DNA of 64,000 bases from Pictodentalium vernedei (GCA_031216915.1 CM062293.1:149242285-149306284), one strand, 5' to 3'. Positions 10,270 to 21,774 are shown, counted from the stretch's first letter. The notes: generated from the letters alone by a model not told the origin. Program-made: numbers and translations.

Positions 10270-11733
10270 GGGAGTCGGCTAGGAAATCCAGAGAAGACCG
10301 GAAATGTGACGAACAACCACCCCGGTGTTGACATCCTGAGCGAGCAGTAGAAGATCCCGAGCCAATTCATACATTGGAACCGAGTGCGTGCCATCCTGGT
10401 TCTGAATGTAAGGAACCACTGTCGAATTGTCGAACAACAGAAGGACCAGACGATTCGACAGGTGAGAGATCCACTGCCTGAAACTCAGAAGAAGAGCAAG
10501 AAGCTCCTTCTGGTTGATGTGTAGAGAAGCCCGATCCTGGTCCCACATCCCGTGAAGGGAAAGACCTAGAGGATCCAACATCGCACCTCATCTGAGATCG
10601 CTGACATCTGCCGTCAGAACGCGATCGGACGTGGGTAAGTCCAACGGGATACCCTGCGTGATCCACTGAACATTCGTCCAGTGGAGAAGGTGAGGACAAG
10701 AGATTCTGGTAACTGAAGCACCAGATCCAGAGAATCGACATTCGGCCTCCAACGACTGAGCAGAAAGTGTTGGAGAGGTCCGACATGCAGCCAACCTAGA
10801 GGAATGAGATCTGTCACCAAACCGCAGAGACCGAGCAGCCAGAGAATACCCCGTGCCGTCGCGGATGTGGGCTGGTAACAGAGTCAGAGCAAAAGCTGAG
10901 AGAATCACAGCCCTGGCCTGGGGAAATCACCACCGTATTGAACTGAGTGCGGAAGGCCATCCCCAGATGACAAAACGACTGAGAAGGGACCAGATCCGAC
11001 TTCTCCTCGTTGACTCTGAATCCTAGCGACGTGAGCAAGCTCAACAAAGTGTTGACATCCAACTCCAGTAAGGCAGCATTGGAATGCCTCCGGAGGATAT
11101 CGTCTAGATATGCCGAAGTAGTCACCCTGGCCTGTGTGTGATGGAAGGCTACCACATGCGACATCAGTCAGGTGAAGGCCCAAGGAGCCAGGTTGAGGCC
11201 AAAAGGCATGGCCTTCAACTGGTAAACTCCCCCCAGAAAAGCGAACCTGAGATACTTCGCGTCACCCGATGAATCGGAATGTGAAAGTAAGCGTCTCGCA
11301 GGTCGGTGCTGGAAGCGAAAACTCCTTGGTGAATGGAACGGCGGACCGACCTGAAAGTCTCCATGCTGAACGTGGGAGCAATGATAGACTGATTCAGGAT
11401 ACTCAGATCGATAACCGGTCGGAGTCAGCAGCCCTTCTTCGGCACCAAGAACAGGTGGGAATAAAACCCCACTGACTGAATGTTCTTGATGACCTCGATC
11501 GCCCCCTTGGCCAGGAGATTGTCTATCTCCGTGGACAAAAGCTCCTGACGTAAAACGTCTGAAGGAACTGTGGATGGAAGAGGCACTCTGGACAGAGTGG
11601 GGTGTCTTCGGAAGGATATTCGCAGCCCGGACCGAACAACATCTAACACCCAAGGATCGGATGTGATGGTGGCCCAACGGTCTGCGAACTCTGCTATCCT
11701 TCCTCCAACCTGAACGAATCGAGGTGAGGACCT
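10270..11733 (-). pseudogene. DIRS reverse transcriptase and RNase H, frameshifted
   Basis: Family landmarks in order on the minus strand: ITSDPWVL-like start, E-x-x-x-L-L-x-K-G-A-I-E, L-F-L-V-P-K-K-G (then an in-frame TGA), R-P-V-I-D-L-S-x-L-N, D-L-R-D-A-Y-F-H-I-P-I-H, M-P-F-G-L-N-L-A-P-W-A-F-T (11168-11206). Next come a TGA at 11165-11167 and the catalytic YLDD box at 11099-11110. F-R-V-N-x-E-K-S-x-L-V-P-S-Q, typical of DIRS RTs, follows. RNase H follows with an N-Q-K-E-L-L-A-L block and L-F-D-N-S-T (Asp near 10430). At least two frame changes and two stops separate these pieces. RT copies RNA into DNA; this copy cannot make a full protein. Confidence 0.85.
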
Positions 11734-12730
11734 TCAGTTCGAGCCCCGAAGAGACCTGCGAGAGGAGAAACCACCTCCTCTACTGAATGAAGAATCCTGA
11801 GACTTCCCTCGAGCCTGCCGGCGCTTACCCTTACCCCATGAGTAAGAAGTAGAAGTGGTGGCAGAAGGATCAGCCCTTTGCTTCGCAGAGGAAGCAGAAG
11901 GGTACTTCTGAGGCTTTGAAGGGTCCCTGCCTCCCCTAGAAGGCTGATCAAGCTGACGAAGCAGCAGCTGATCTTTGGAATGACATAGGATGTCATCCCA
12001 GACAGTCGACACGGAACCCATTGAACAGTAGCGAACCTGGCAAAGAAGCAGATCGAAGAGCAGCGCGCTGCCCCCAGGAAGGGATCGGCCTGTGTCCAGC
12101 ACAGAGTCCCTTTGAACTAGTTCCAAAATAGCCGTGTCACAGACATGCGTGTGAGTAAGATGCACGAGCGCCTTGGACAGCACACGCAAAGGAGTCTGTA
12201 CATCGTCAAACCTATCTGGAGGCAGTAAGACGTGATCGGAGAGAGAAAGCATACCCAGCATTTCTCTCGATAAGCCCAACATGGACTCCAGAGTCGTCAT
12301 AGGAAGCCCGAGGGAATTGGAGTCCTGATCCAAAACCGTCAAGGTCTGGCAGACTGACGGATTGGCGAAATCGTAGAAACGATAACGCACCGGAAGCAAA
12401 AAGGTGTCAACCCTGGTGAAGAACGGAGTCTTCATAGCCTTGGAACTCAGCTTGGAGTCCAATGCTGAAAATGCTTCAACCACCTGTACCGACTGGCACG
12501 GTCGAAGACACCCAGAAGCAGGTTGCTCCACAGGCTGTAGGCGCGCGACCGATGATCGCGGTCTGGCTGACACTGTCGGCTGGTTTGAGATCCGGAAGGA
12601 ACCCAAACACAAAGTCAAGAGCTGCCCCCAAGTCAGAAGACTGCTGGCTCTCGACATCAAGGATGTCTGACTCCTCCCCGGAGTCGGAAGACACATAGCC
12701 CATCGTGGGCAAACCAGCAGATGCCTCCCA
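11734..12730 (-). pseudogene. DIRS gag-like ORF
   Basis: One minus frame is open for 320 codons (12696-11734) and ends in a strongly basic, Ser/Arg/Gly-rich tail, directly before the RT region, as expected of a DIRS gag. The acidic start (D-S-G-E-E-S-D-I-L-D) is found in another frame (13129-12476), so a frameshift near 12550 separates the N-terminal part from the rest. Function is inferred from position and composition; no zinc knuckle is visible, which is normal for DIRS gag. Confidence 0.65.
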
Positions 12731-14290
12731 TGGTGTAGTCACCAGGGGTATCAGAAAGCGGCCTGTTTCCAATCCCGGGAGGCAGTGCCATAGGGGGCGC
12801 CTGGAGACCACTCGCTGCCTCGCTGGAAGCAACGGGAAGGCTCTTGGACAGAACCTGAGTAAGGAGAGGGCCTCCCTAAGCTCACTGCCCGTACCAGCCG
12901 GTTCGACATGGGAACAAACCAGCAAAGTGGCTTCACACCTGACCGTCTTAACCAGCGAAGGGTCACGATCCTCCAATACACCCGAAGCGGGGCGACGGGC
13001 AGCAGCCAAAAAATCTGAGGGCAGACGAGTATAGGAGTAGGACACACCCCGAGGCTCAACATAGCGGGAACTCGGGAGAGTTGCCATGGACCTCTGCAGG
13101 GCAGAAGGTCCAGGCTGCACAGAAGGCATTGGTCCCGCAAAACTGGCCGTGTGACCAGAATGAATGGACGGAAAACACCAATGACAAAACAGTGGTACTC
13201 GACGGCGCAGAGACCACAGTAGAGGGTCCGGCCGGCAGCCACTTCCAACTTCGCCGAGTTGAAGTCAGTTAAGGCTGAGGCCGATACCCCCACGTCTACA
13301 CTCCTAGACACCGCTGCAAACCACTGCAGGTATAAACCTACTGTGCTCAATGGCTGACAGGACACAGTAGGGGGTTCAGTCGGCAGCCACTTCCTACTTC
13401 GCCGAGTTGAAGTCGGGGAAGGCTGAGGCCGATACCCCACAACCACACTACAGACATCCCTGCAAACCCGTGCAGGGATAAGTCGAGGCCGGCTAAAAAC
13501 GGTGCCCAATGACGTTGCAGACAGAACAGCAGTAGCAGCAGGTATGACGGGAGCTGTTGGAACTGGCGGAAAAGCGGAGAGAGCCACCTAACTCGGCCTC
13601 CAAAGGAAGAGTCACAACCCTAGTGACAGCCTCAAATGTCGACTGGAGAGGGCGCATCAGTCCCGGAACCAGGCATCTCTTCACCAGAAATCCAACAGCC
13701 CCAAAACGACAGCATTCTCCACCCCCCGCGGGTGCGGAAGAAATGGACACGAGAACGCACCAAGGCGAGGGCAAAAGGAATTGCCCTAAAGGAACCAAAC
13801 TGGAAATAACAGAGGTGAGAGCAGTAGAAGAAAAAGGTGAACTCAACAGAAACAGAAAATAGAAGAACACCCTCAACTACAAGAGAAGGTGGCAGAAAAA
13901 AAAACGGTGGGTACCTGACAAAACCCAGACGGCCGACAGGGACCGAAAAAAACAGAAATTCAGCCCTCAACAGAGTGAAGAAATTCTGTCCAGACAGTCC
14001 CGGATTGACACCTACTCCACTAACAATTAAATTTATCAACCGAAAAATTCATTGTCGAGCTGTGTTGACACAAAGTCGAAAACAAAACATTCGCGAAAAT
14101 GGAATAGTAAATAATATACAATGAGAATGTGGTTGAAAATATTGACGAGAATATATAAAACACAGTCCTGTTATTATACGATCTTCAGATCCACAAGTCC
14201 AGTCACAGGAAAACCATTATCGACAAGTTGAATTATCACTGTTTCATAATGCATATGGCTGAGACACATCTTTCACGTGTCTCGGATAGA
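12731..14290 (-). other. DIRS 5' region with a direct repeat
   Basis: A segment of about 100 bp occurs twice in direct orientation (13240-13340 and about 13385-13490; shared cores CTTCGCCGAGTTGAAGTC and AAGGCTGAGGCCGATACCCC). Open frames here, including one of 278 codons (13587-12751, minus), show no recognisable domain and are probably composition effects of GC-rich sequence. Possibly the 5' leader with promoter repeats. Confidence 0.5.
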
Positions 14291-14551
14291 AAAAGAATAA
14301 GTCATTAGCGATGCATATGCGCACTGGCATCGGAAGTCATGGAGTTGTACTTGGAAGAGAGCATCCCGTACTGGGTCTGCGCCGGTTGCACTCGACCCAG
14401 TTTTGGCTTATTTTTTCTTGGTGCTTTTGCACCACTTTTCTTTCCCAAATTGCTTGGGAAAGACAAAAATAGAGAGTATATTATCCGAGTTAGGGACTTC
14501 CACTGTAGTGCAAGCCTGTAGTAAACAATTGTGGGTAGGTTGATAAGAAAC
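14291..14551. repeat. DIRS inverted terminal repeat, right copy
   Basis: Reverse complement of 8844-9106. It lies at the 5' side of the minus-oriented element and abuts the resumed SINE at 14553, which marks the element boundary. Confidence 0.85.
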
Positions 14552-14552
14552 A

Positions 14553-14697
14553 CAGTACCACCATGCCCTAACAGGGGCAATCGGGATTAAGTGCCTTGCC
14601 CAAGGACAAAATGCAATTACACCCCAGTGGGGATCGAACCATGGACCTTTTGGTTTGAAGTTCAATGCCATAACCACTGGGCCACATGCTGCTCAAA
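14553..14697 (-). repeat. SINE distal part with tRNA head 2
   Basis: It continues the SINE broken at 8811: GGGCAATCGGGATTAAGTGC, CTTGCCCAAGGAC, then a B box (GGTTCGATCC on the minus strand) and an A box region (GTGGCCCAGTGGTTATGGC). The head differs from the tRNA head of the SINE at 5491, so it is a second head type. Confidence 0.75.
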
Positions 14698-14969
14698 CTA
14701 GTACTGCACCACCCTACAAACAATGCAAAAAACTGATTTTCAGCATCAAGTCAAATGTGAATGCTGGATACAGGCATGTGATTTGGTGCAAGAGCATCCA
14801 ACTGCCTGTATTTAACTGACTCTAAGACACTGATACCCCCAAGCTACATATATAACTAGCTGCATTTGGTAAAAGACCTCAGTATGTGTCGTAATGTTTC
14901 TAATACTAAAATATAATAAATAATCTATTGCACTCTAATGTAATAAAACTGTGAAGGGAATAAACCATT

Positions 14970-15204
14970 TTAACCCTTTACCTAACACGCAAAGCAGATG
15001 GCATCTGAAAACAAAATTCTTGAATACCTGTATTTTTCATTTTTTGCAACAAAAACAATGCTTTGACCATTCATTTGAAAGAGCTCAATGAGGTCATAAG
15101 CTATATTTTTGAGATAAGAAAATGAAATAATAAGAAAAAACTGAATGGTGATTTTTGCAAATAGAGCTGGCTGGTTTTGGCCATTAAGTTGGATAAAGGG
15201 TTAA
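14970..15204. mobile_element. TTAA MITE family 2 copy
   Basis: Starts TTAACCCTTTACCTAAC and ends GGATAAAGGGTTAA. The centre holds a weak palindrome around GAGCTCAATGAGGTCATAAGC. TTAA at each edge with CCCTTT termini is what piggyBac-type elements use; the family has about ten copies in this window. Confidence 0.75.
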
Positions 15205-15704
15205 ATACAAACTATAAGTAAGAATATAATAATACTTGTCATGGTTCTCAGACTAACTCAGCACCTCTAGATGTTCCTTACCATCAGCCCCTTACCCCCA
15301 ACTAATCCATCGCACAGATACAAACTGATGAAAACCTTACCTCCAACTTTCCAATTTCCATAATAAGCATATTAACCTTCACCCGTGCACCTCCCCTACC
15401 CACTTATCATTCATTCTCCCAACCCATTTCCTTTGTTTCATGATACATGTACCAGTAAAGTGAGATTTGGGAAATTCTACAAAAACTACTCCAGATTCTC
15501 CCCCAACCTACACAATTTTTTTTTCTGAAGCCACACACACTCAATAGGCAGTGTTCACGATAATATCCAGGCCTAATAATTAAAAGTTTATCCAGAGGCA
15601 GACTGTGTTTTACATGGTTTAAAACTAACAATGGGTGATTGACTTCTAAAAAAAAAAAAGTTTCTATGTGATGAAAGTGAGTAACTGGCTAACATTTTAT
15701 GGCT
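15205..15704. other. AT-rich sequence, nothing recognised
   Basis: No gene or recurrent repeat seen. Confidence 0.45.
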
Positions 15705-15923
15705 TACAGTGCAAGTCAAAATAAGTTGTAGAATAACCACTATAAACTACATGTGTGTATCTTTCTCTTCCTACACTGATCAGGCTAGAATCTAACATCA
15801 TTTTCTGGAAAGCTTTGAGAGCTTTCCAGAAAATGATGTCAGGTTCTGATTTTATCAGAACAGAAGCAGCAGTATACTTAGTTTATAGAGGTTATGCTAC
15901 AACTTATTTTAACTTGTACTGTA
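15705..15923. mobile_element. Tc1/mariner-like MITE
   Basis: Termini TACAGTGCAAGTCAAAATAA and TTATTTTAACTTGTACTGTA are inverted repeats starting and ending at TA, with an inner palindrome (ATCATTTTCTGGAAAGCT and its mirror) at about 15798-15842. CAGT-type ends inside a TA duplication fit Tc1/mariner derivatives. No transposase. Confidence 0.7.
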
Positions 15924-15982
15924 CTCTTCAGTGAAACACTTTTGCAGAAATGAATTAGTCTTTCCTTTGGATTATCTACAGG

Positions 15983-16218
15983 ACTGAAAATAAGCAGCTT
16001 GACATTTGAAGTATGAGGTCCCCAGAGGGTGAATTTGATAATGCTACAGTGGGCCAATTTAGCCTCTAGGTACCTCTTTCTGTTTACTTTTGGGACCCTG
16101 ATTCAGATTGAGGTTCACAGAGCGTAAATTTAGTGATGCCACCCTGCTGTGCAGGGTAGCATCACTAAATTCACCCTCTGGGGATCTCATTTTGCAGATG
16201 ACAGTCTGCTTATTTTCT
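15983..16218. mobile_element. MITE family 1 copy
   Basis: Same layout as 536-781, with GAAAATAAGCAG ends, GAGGTCCCCAGAGGGTGAAT and an inner palindrome around GGTAGCATCACTAAATTCAC. Confidence 0.75.
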
Positions 16219-16461
16219 ACCTTGATTACCTATTTTTTTAGAGCAGTAATTAATACTTCTACAGTCCTGAAAATATTACTTTCTATCGATAATACCCCTT
16301 GCATTTAATCTATTTTTTCCCTATTTTTGTGCAGCACATATCTTTTATTTTAAGAATTTTGTACTCTAAAATTATAATACTGTGCCAGAAAATTGCAAAC
16401 CATTAGTGATGGTATATCGGTACTCAAATCTGAAAAATGGTATTCAATCAGTTATGATTTT

Positions 16462-16611
16462 GATTAGGTTACTTACACATAACAATAACTCAGTCTTTTG
16501 TACGCTGAAAGGATCTATGCATGCAGAAAGATACAAATTTAATACAGCAAAATACTTATTTCATGAATGACAAAGCAAAAACACATTTTTTAAAATGTGT
16601 TATAACCGGTT
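16462..16611 (+). repeat. 150 bp direct repeat, left member
   Basis: Matches 22460-22609 with only about two substitutions visible. It ends at ATAACCGGTT, about 6 bp before the left end of the PIN-CXC element. It is not part of the element's inverted termini. Confidence 0.85.
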
Positions 16612-16651
16612 ACCAACTTAGTACAGGCGTTGAACTAAAAAAAGTGGTGTT

Positions 16652-16729
16652 ACCTGGAAAAAATTTGATACAAGCTGATTTTGGTGTCATTCGACGCTGA
16701 ATTTATCTGGGAACAACATATCCAAAATC
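16652..16729 (+). repeat. Left terminal inverted repeat of the PIN-CXC element
   Basis: It pairs with 22187-22260 reversed, with substitutions such as GACGCTGAA versus GATGCAGAA. The short ORFs starting MVSFDAEFI at both ends are translations of this repeat, not genes. Confidence 0.8.
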
Positions 16730-17271
16730 CACTAAAATCCGCCTTGGGGAAAATTTTTCATAGCGTCTCAACTGAGGGTGGGGTGGTGGCCATTTTTACC
16801 AATTTCCCGATGTCATTTTCCAGGCGGTTCTGTATTAAGGGCAGGAATTTGTCTCTTCTCAGATTTTTCCTGTCAGTAGAATATAATGACTATAGTATTA
16901 TACCAGCCCACGTAATTGATGTACACCGCGAATAAAGAGCGTTGTATAGCACACTGGAGAAAGATAATTACATCATATCAGTCGCGGGTATTCCAGCGAT
17001 TCTGTTACACACAGCACATCGCTATAAGCTTATCGCCAAGTGCTCTCAAATTATTCGATTGTTTTGTCATTCTGTCATATTTTCTTTGTTTCGGTGTTAA
17101 CATACACAGGAAACAATTCTTAGTCACATTGTCCTTTTTCATATTTCGTCAATATCATATTTCTTGTCTATTAATCCAGTTTCGATAATCCACCTCAGGA
17201 TCCGTACTACTTATAGCTAAGAGAAAATAATCTGTTCCCTCCATCGGCATATTTCCACCATTTGATTAGAT

Positions 17272-18326
17272 ATGGCTTCACACCAAGGTGGTCGCTTTCA
17301 AGATGATACCTGTGTAATTTGCCAGGTTGGTTTCGATGAAGTCAAATCAGTTAAAGTCACCAAGAAAGGTTGTCATACCATGCTTAATTTCTGTAATGTC
17401 AGGGAGAGATCAGACCTTGAAGCACACCTTTTGGACAAGCTTCAACAGGACCCCGTGGGTGTTGTTCTGGTTCATTCAGATTGCCGTAGGGATTTCACTG
17501 ATGCGAAGCGGGCATCTGCTGCAAGCTCTTCTGACATCGAAGCTCCGTCGGCCAAGAAACGGGCATCTGCTGCGAGCTCTTCTGACATCGAAGCTCCGTC
17601 GGCCAAGAAATTGAGATGTAATGTGCCTGTATTCGACTTCACGATACACTGTTTGTTCTGTGGTAGCGCCGCAAAAATTGATCCACGCCACCCCGATAGG
17701 AACAAAATTATCAGGACCGTCGAGACACTACCTATACGAGAAACCCTCCTCGAACAGTGTGAACTGAGAGGGGATAGTTTAGCTTCAGAAGTAAGCGTTC
17801 GGCTATTGAGTTGCATTGATCTGGTAGCAGCCAAGGCTGTCTATTATCATCCACTCTGCCATACGAAATTCCTAAACTATAGACAGTTGGAAATTACAAG
17901 ACCAGCTGGTCGAAAACCTGACCATGGCATGGAACATTGGTTTGAGTGCATATGTGAATTCTTAGAAACTCATTCCGATTCAGAACTGTACACATTGACC
18001 GAGTTGCATTCGAAGATGGAAGAGATCGCAGGTGAATCAACTGTGTACACAAAAAAGAGACTGAAGCAGAAACTAGAAGAGCGATATGGCGATTATATCT
18101 TTTTTGCCAGGGTACAGGGTCGCGACAATGTCCTATGCTTTCGCACATGGCTGAATATCTGATAAATGAAAAATGGTATGCGGACAAGAAAGAAAGTATA
18201 AGTGATGAAGTTGAAAGGATCATTGTTACTGCAGCAAAATTGATCAAGGGGCAGCTTAGAGAGATGGAGTATGATATAGATTGGTATCCAACCCCTGCTG
18301 ACATACAGGACATTTTGCGAGGCTAA
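17272..18326 (+). pseudogene. PIN-CXC element protein, N-terminal Cys/His part
   Basis: The start ATG at 17272 opens 296 codons. Visible are two zinc-finger-like Cys/His clusters: a C-x-x-C...C-H...C...H-x-D-C pattern at residues about 15-75 and a C-x-x-C-G...C...H-P-L-C-H pattern at about 124-202. Between them a Lys/Ala/Ser-rich 17-residue segment is repeated exactly twice (17506-17607, 51 bp units). The frame ends at 18162, but homologous-looking sequence continues in another frame (18135-18326), so a one-base indel lies near 18140. A second frame change lies between 18310 and 18366. Role inferred: DNA binding or dimerisation. Codon structure is otherwise well kept, so the decay is recent or partly sequencing error. 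Confidence 0.7.
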
Positions 18327-18365
18327 ACCTGGATCCCAGCCTACCTACAGTCTTTTCTCCAGTGC

Positions 18366-20190
18366 TTGATACCAAATGATATAAATCGAAACAGCATAGG
18401 TCACTCTATAGTCCAATCGGCTAGACCAAGATCAGTCATAACACCTACCCTATTCGGGTTAGGAGTAGAAATGGACCATACTTTCGGGTCAAAATGGCTC
18501 GTTAATGAACTAGCTAGGCTTGGGTTTTCTATCACCTATGAGGAGGTCAAACGGTATAAGCAAGGTGTGATGGAGCTAGATTCTGTTGACAGCTATACCT
18601 CTAACTATTTCCCAGGAGAATTCGTACAGTGGGTTGCAGACGTCGACCATAACGTTGCGACTATCGATGGGAAAGGTTCACTTCATGGTATGGGTATAAT
18701 CGCCGTGTCAACCCAAACTCAGGTGCCATCCACCCCTATGTCGCATACATCGATAAAACGCAGAGCTCGAGTTGGCGTTGAACAAATGTTGGTGAATAAA
18801 GGAATCCCAGTGGTTGATTACTTGGAATCAACGAGGAGAGGCTTTGGTGGTTTGAGGTACAAACCAGTAGTAGAGCTGCAATCACCACATACAATTCCAT
18901 CTAGCCTAAGTACTGACGTTCTATGGCATTGTGGGTGGCTATCTAGAGCAGTAGATGACACTGTTCCTAATTGGTCCGACTTCATGCAACTAGCGCATTC
19001 TGTGCACGGTTCAGAGCATCAAGCGAAATCAGATATACTCTTTCTCCCAATAATAGATCTCAGCCCAACAGACAGCACATGCATCTTTTCCACATTGAAA
19101 TTCATCTCAGAGCAAGCGATCAGATTGAACATCCCATCCCCCTGCGTCATGTTTGACCAGCCTTTATGGTTGAAGGCAAATGAGATAATAATTGATCAAT
19201 CCATGAACATTGTCTGCTGGTTGGGTGGTTTCCACACAATCATGAGCTTTCTCGGCAGTATCGGCTCGATGATGGCTGGATCAGGTCTTGATGAAGCTTT
19301 GCAGGAAGTTTATGGTCCACTAGCAGTTCGGTCGATGTTGACCGTCAAAGCTGTTTCCAGAGCTATGCAAGGCCACCTCCTAGTAGAAGCTGCACTGACG
19401 AATAAATTATTGGGTGCCATAACCACATCCGAAATGAGCGCGATTGTTTCTCCTCCGATGAGCCCACCCACTGTTGAGAGTGTACAGATAAACCAGAGGG
19501 ACTTAGATGGTGTGAAGGAGTTATACAAAGGTGTGCTTGAAGGCGCGGTCACCCTTTCTGATGTTAGCAGCTCATCAGCTCTCGTGACGGTGAACACTTG
19601 CCTTGACAACTACAAAGCCAAACTGTCAAGAGAATCACGCACCGCTAAGCTATGGGTACAATATCTAGAATATATTCAGGTACTGAAAATGTTCATCCGT
19701 GGAGAACGTCTTGGCGATTGGAATCTCCATCTCATTGCTGTTGGTAGAATGCTGAACCTCTTCGCCGCAACAGGGCATGTACACTATGCCAAGAGTTGCA
19801 GAGTCTATCTGCAAATGATGCTTGAACTACCAGAAAAACATCCTTGGTTGTATGAGAGATTCTACTGTGACGGCTTTCATGCTATACGTCAAAGTTCTAG
19901 GATTTGGGCAGGCCTCTCTAGTGATCTTGTTATTGAGCAAGTTCTTATGCGTTCAATTAAAAGTCAGGGTGGGTTGACGCGAGGTCGTGGCGTGACGGAA
20001 TCTGTACGACAGGAGTGGATTTACACGAATAAATGCACAGAGATACATGAAGCCATGACAACGTTGACCGACCTAAAGCTCAATACCAGCGAACAGCATG
20101 TAGATATGGGCACATCTCGTCGAAAATGAGACAACTTAGACATGGCCAGAATACAAGAGTGGTTTGACACACACAACCCGTTCGATGGAA
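18366..20190 (+). pseudogene. PIN-CXC element protein, central region
   Basis: 587 open codons (18366-20129) with no standard domain I can name. The segment begins with a conserved-looking S-I-G-x-x-I-V-Q-x-x-R-P-R-S block, which recurs in uncharacterised invertebrate proteins of this class as I recall them, followed by F-G-S-K-W-L-V-N and L-G-F-S-I-T-Y-E-E-V. After the TGA at 20127-20129 the same frame continues meaningfully (a W-F-D-T-H-N-P-F-like stretch) to about 20185, so that stop is probably a nonsense mutation. The next segment is in another frame, implying an indel near 20190. Confidence 0.65.
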
Positions 20191-20197
20191 ACAACGA

Positions 20198-21367
20198 TTG
20201 CATTCTCTGTCATCTGGTTTGTTAGCTTCCGAGGGAGATGGTATCAACTGCGATATCACTGAGTCTGTAGGGGCAGAGATACACTCTAGATTAGACAACG
20301 CTATTGTTTCCGATGCCACTATCAAAAGAAGTGATCAAATCCGTACCCTAGCTCACCTCACCCCCGGGTTGAAGCTAGATGACCAGAGGGTGACAATTGA
20401 CCCCTCAACTTTGTTTACTAGACTGGTTGCTATTGCCCAGAGAGAGCAAGACATGGCACAGTTCTTTGTGTATGAACTAACTGTAATGCCAACACCCCTC
20501 TTCAAAGATTTTTTCCTCAGAAAAGCAAACAAGGTGAACCTAGCAACTGCAATAACTGATGGCTTATCCCTTACTAAACCACCATCTGATGGTCTGTACG
20601 TGCTCGACGGGGGCGCTCTCCTCCACAGAGTTAAATGGAAGACAAACACCACTTACTTGGAAGTGGCAAACCAGTATGTTGGATACGTGACGAAGAAATA
20701 TGGGCAGAATTGTCGAATTGTCTTCGATGGTTATGGTCAACGACCAACAACCAAGACTCAGGAGCAGAGAAGAAGAGCTCTCCACGTTTGTGCTGATATC
20801 CATTTGACGAACAACACGACTGCCCACAAAAATCAGGAACTGTTCTTATCGAATGGAAATAATAAAATGCAGTTTATAAAAATGCTTTCCACATCAATGA
20901 GAGAGGCTGGGCATATTGTCGAATGCAGTTCTGGAGATGCTGACACTAACATTGTTGACAATGCAGTTCAACTTTCATCCCAGGGAAAAACAGTTGTCAC
21001 TGTTGCAGATGATACAGATGTACTAGTTATGTTCGTATACCATTGGGATCGTACTTGGTCTGATATCTATTTCCAGTCAGAAGCACGGAAGTCACACAGG
21101 GGTGGAGATGCATGGAAAATCGCAGATATAGTAGAGAAGATTGGAGAAACAACTCAGAAGAACCTCCTCTTCATTCATGCATGGAGTGGGTGTGATGTCA
21201 CATCAGCAACGTTTGGGCACGGGAAAACGTTGCTTCTCAAGAAGTTAGAGAAGTCATTGCCTATTCAAAATATAACAGAAGCAATGCATGACAGTACCAT
21301 TTCTCAGACAGACGTTGGGAAAATGGGGACTGAACTGTTCGTTATGTTGTACATTCAGACACTTTGA
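20198..21367 (+). pseudogene. PIN-CXC element protein, PIN/FEN-like nuclease domain
   Basis: 389 codons in which acidic residues are spaced as in PIN/FEN-type nucleases: D137 in LYVLDGGALLH, D177 in RIVFDGY, D247 and D249 in GDADTNIV, D271/D272/D274 in ADDTDVLVM, and D333 in WSGCDVTSA. Such clusters bind two metal ions and cut DNA or RNA flaps; XPG/FEN1 and PIN proteins share this plan. All these Asp residues are still present. The frame is lost near 21350, just before the CXC segment, by an apparent one-base deletion. The nuclease assignment rests on motif spacing, not on an alignment. Confidence 0.7.
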
Positions 21368-21774
21368 TTGGTTTGAGATATTCAAAATTTATGACAATGG
21401 TCACTTCCAGCAAATCGGGAATTGAACCACAAAAACTTCCCCCGACTGAGCGTGCAGCACATTTCCACAGCCTGCGAGTTCACCAACAAATAATGGTTTG
21501 GAAACTATTGGATAACGATGCCCTAGATCCTGAGGAGTGGGGCTGGGAAAGTCGTGGGAATGAGTTGATACCTGTGATGACTGACCTGGGCGCAGCGCCT
21601 GAGGCTCTTCTCAAAGTTATCCGCTGCAAATGCAAAATGACATCCAAAAAGCCATGCGGAACAAACATATGTTCTTGTAGAAAGAATGCGCTCAAATGCT
21701 TGTCTGCCTGTGGAGACTGTCGGGGTGAGAATTGATTCAATGCCGAGCCGATTGAGATCGGGGAGGAAATCGGT
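21346..21774 (+). pseudogene. PIN-CXC element protein, C-terminal tesmin/TSO1-like CXC domain
   Basis: The frame open from about 21346 (ATG at 21364) has a W-x-L-L-D block. It then carries the cysteine pattern C-x-C-x7-C-x4-C-x-C-x6-C-x3-C-x2-C (residues 88-119 of the 123-codon ORF), which is the CXC motif of tesmin/TSO1/LIN54-type DNA-binding proteins. The ORF stops at TGA 21733-21735, exactly where the final Cys of the motif would be expected, and the frame continues with an acidic tail to about 21786. That suggests a Cys-to-stop mutation. CXC domains bind DNA sequence-specifically, so this may recognise the element's own termini. Confidence 0.75.

Larger units (their letters stand above)
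8844..14551 (-). mobile_element. DIRS-like retrotransposon, rearranged and inactive
   Basis: Terminal repeats at 8844-9106 and 14291-14551 are inverted relative to each other, as in DIRS-group elements, which use a tyrosine recombinase and leave no target duplication. Minus-strand order is gag-like (about 12730-11734), RT with RNase H (about 11733-10270), then the start of a tyrosine-recombinase region (about 9900-9428). The body is clearly richer in G and C than its surroundings. Every gene has frameshifts or stops, and the 3' end, including the recombinase catalytic part, is lost to an inverted duplication (9182-9427). The element split a SINE (8628-8811 and 14553-14697). Confidence 0.85.

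Noticed and set aside
12751..13587. 278-codon minus-strand ORF upstream of the DIRS gag region.
   Set aside because: Composition is low in charged residues and it overlaps a direct repeat. No domain or homologue is recognised, and GC-rich sequence yields long chance ORFs.
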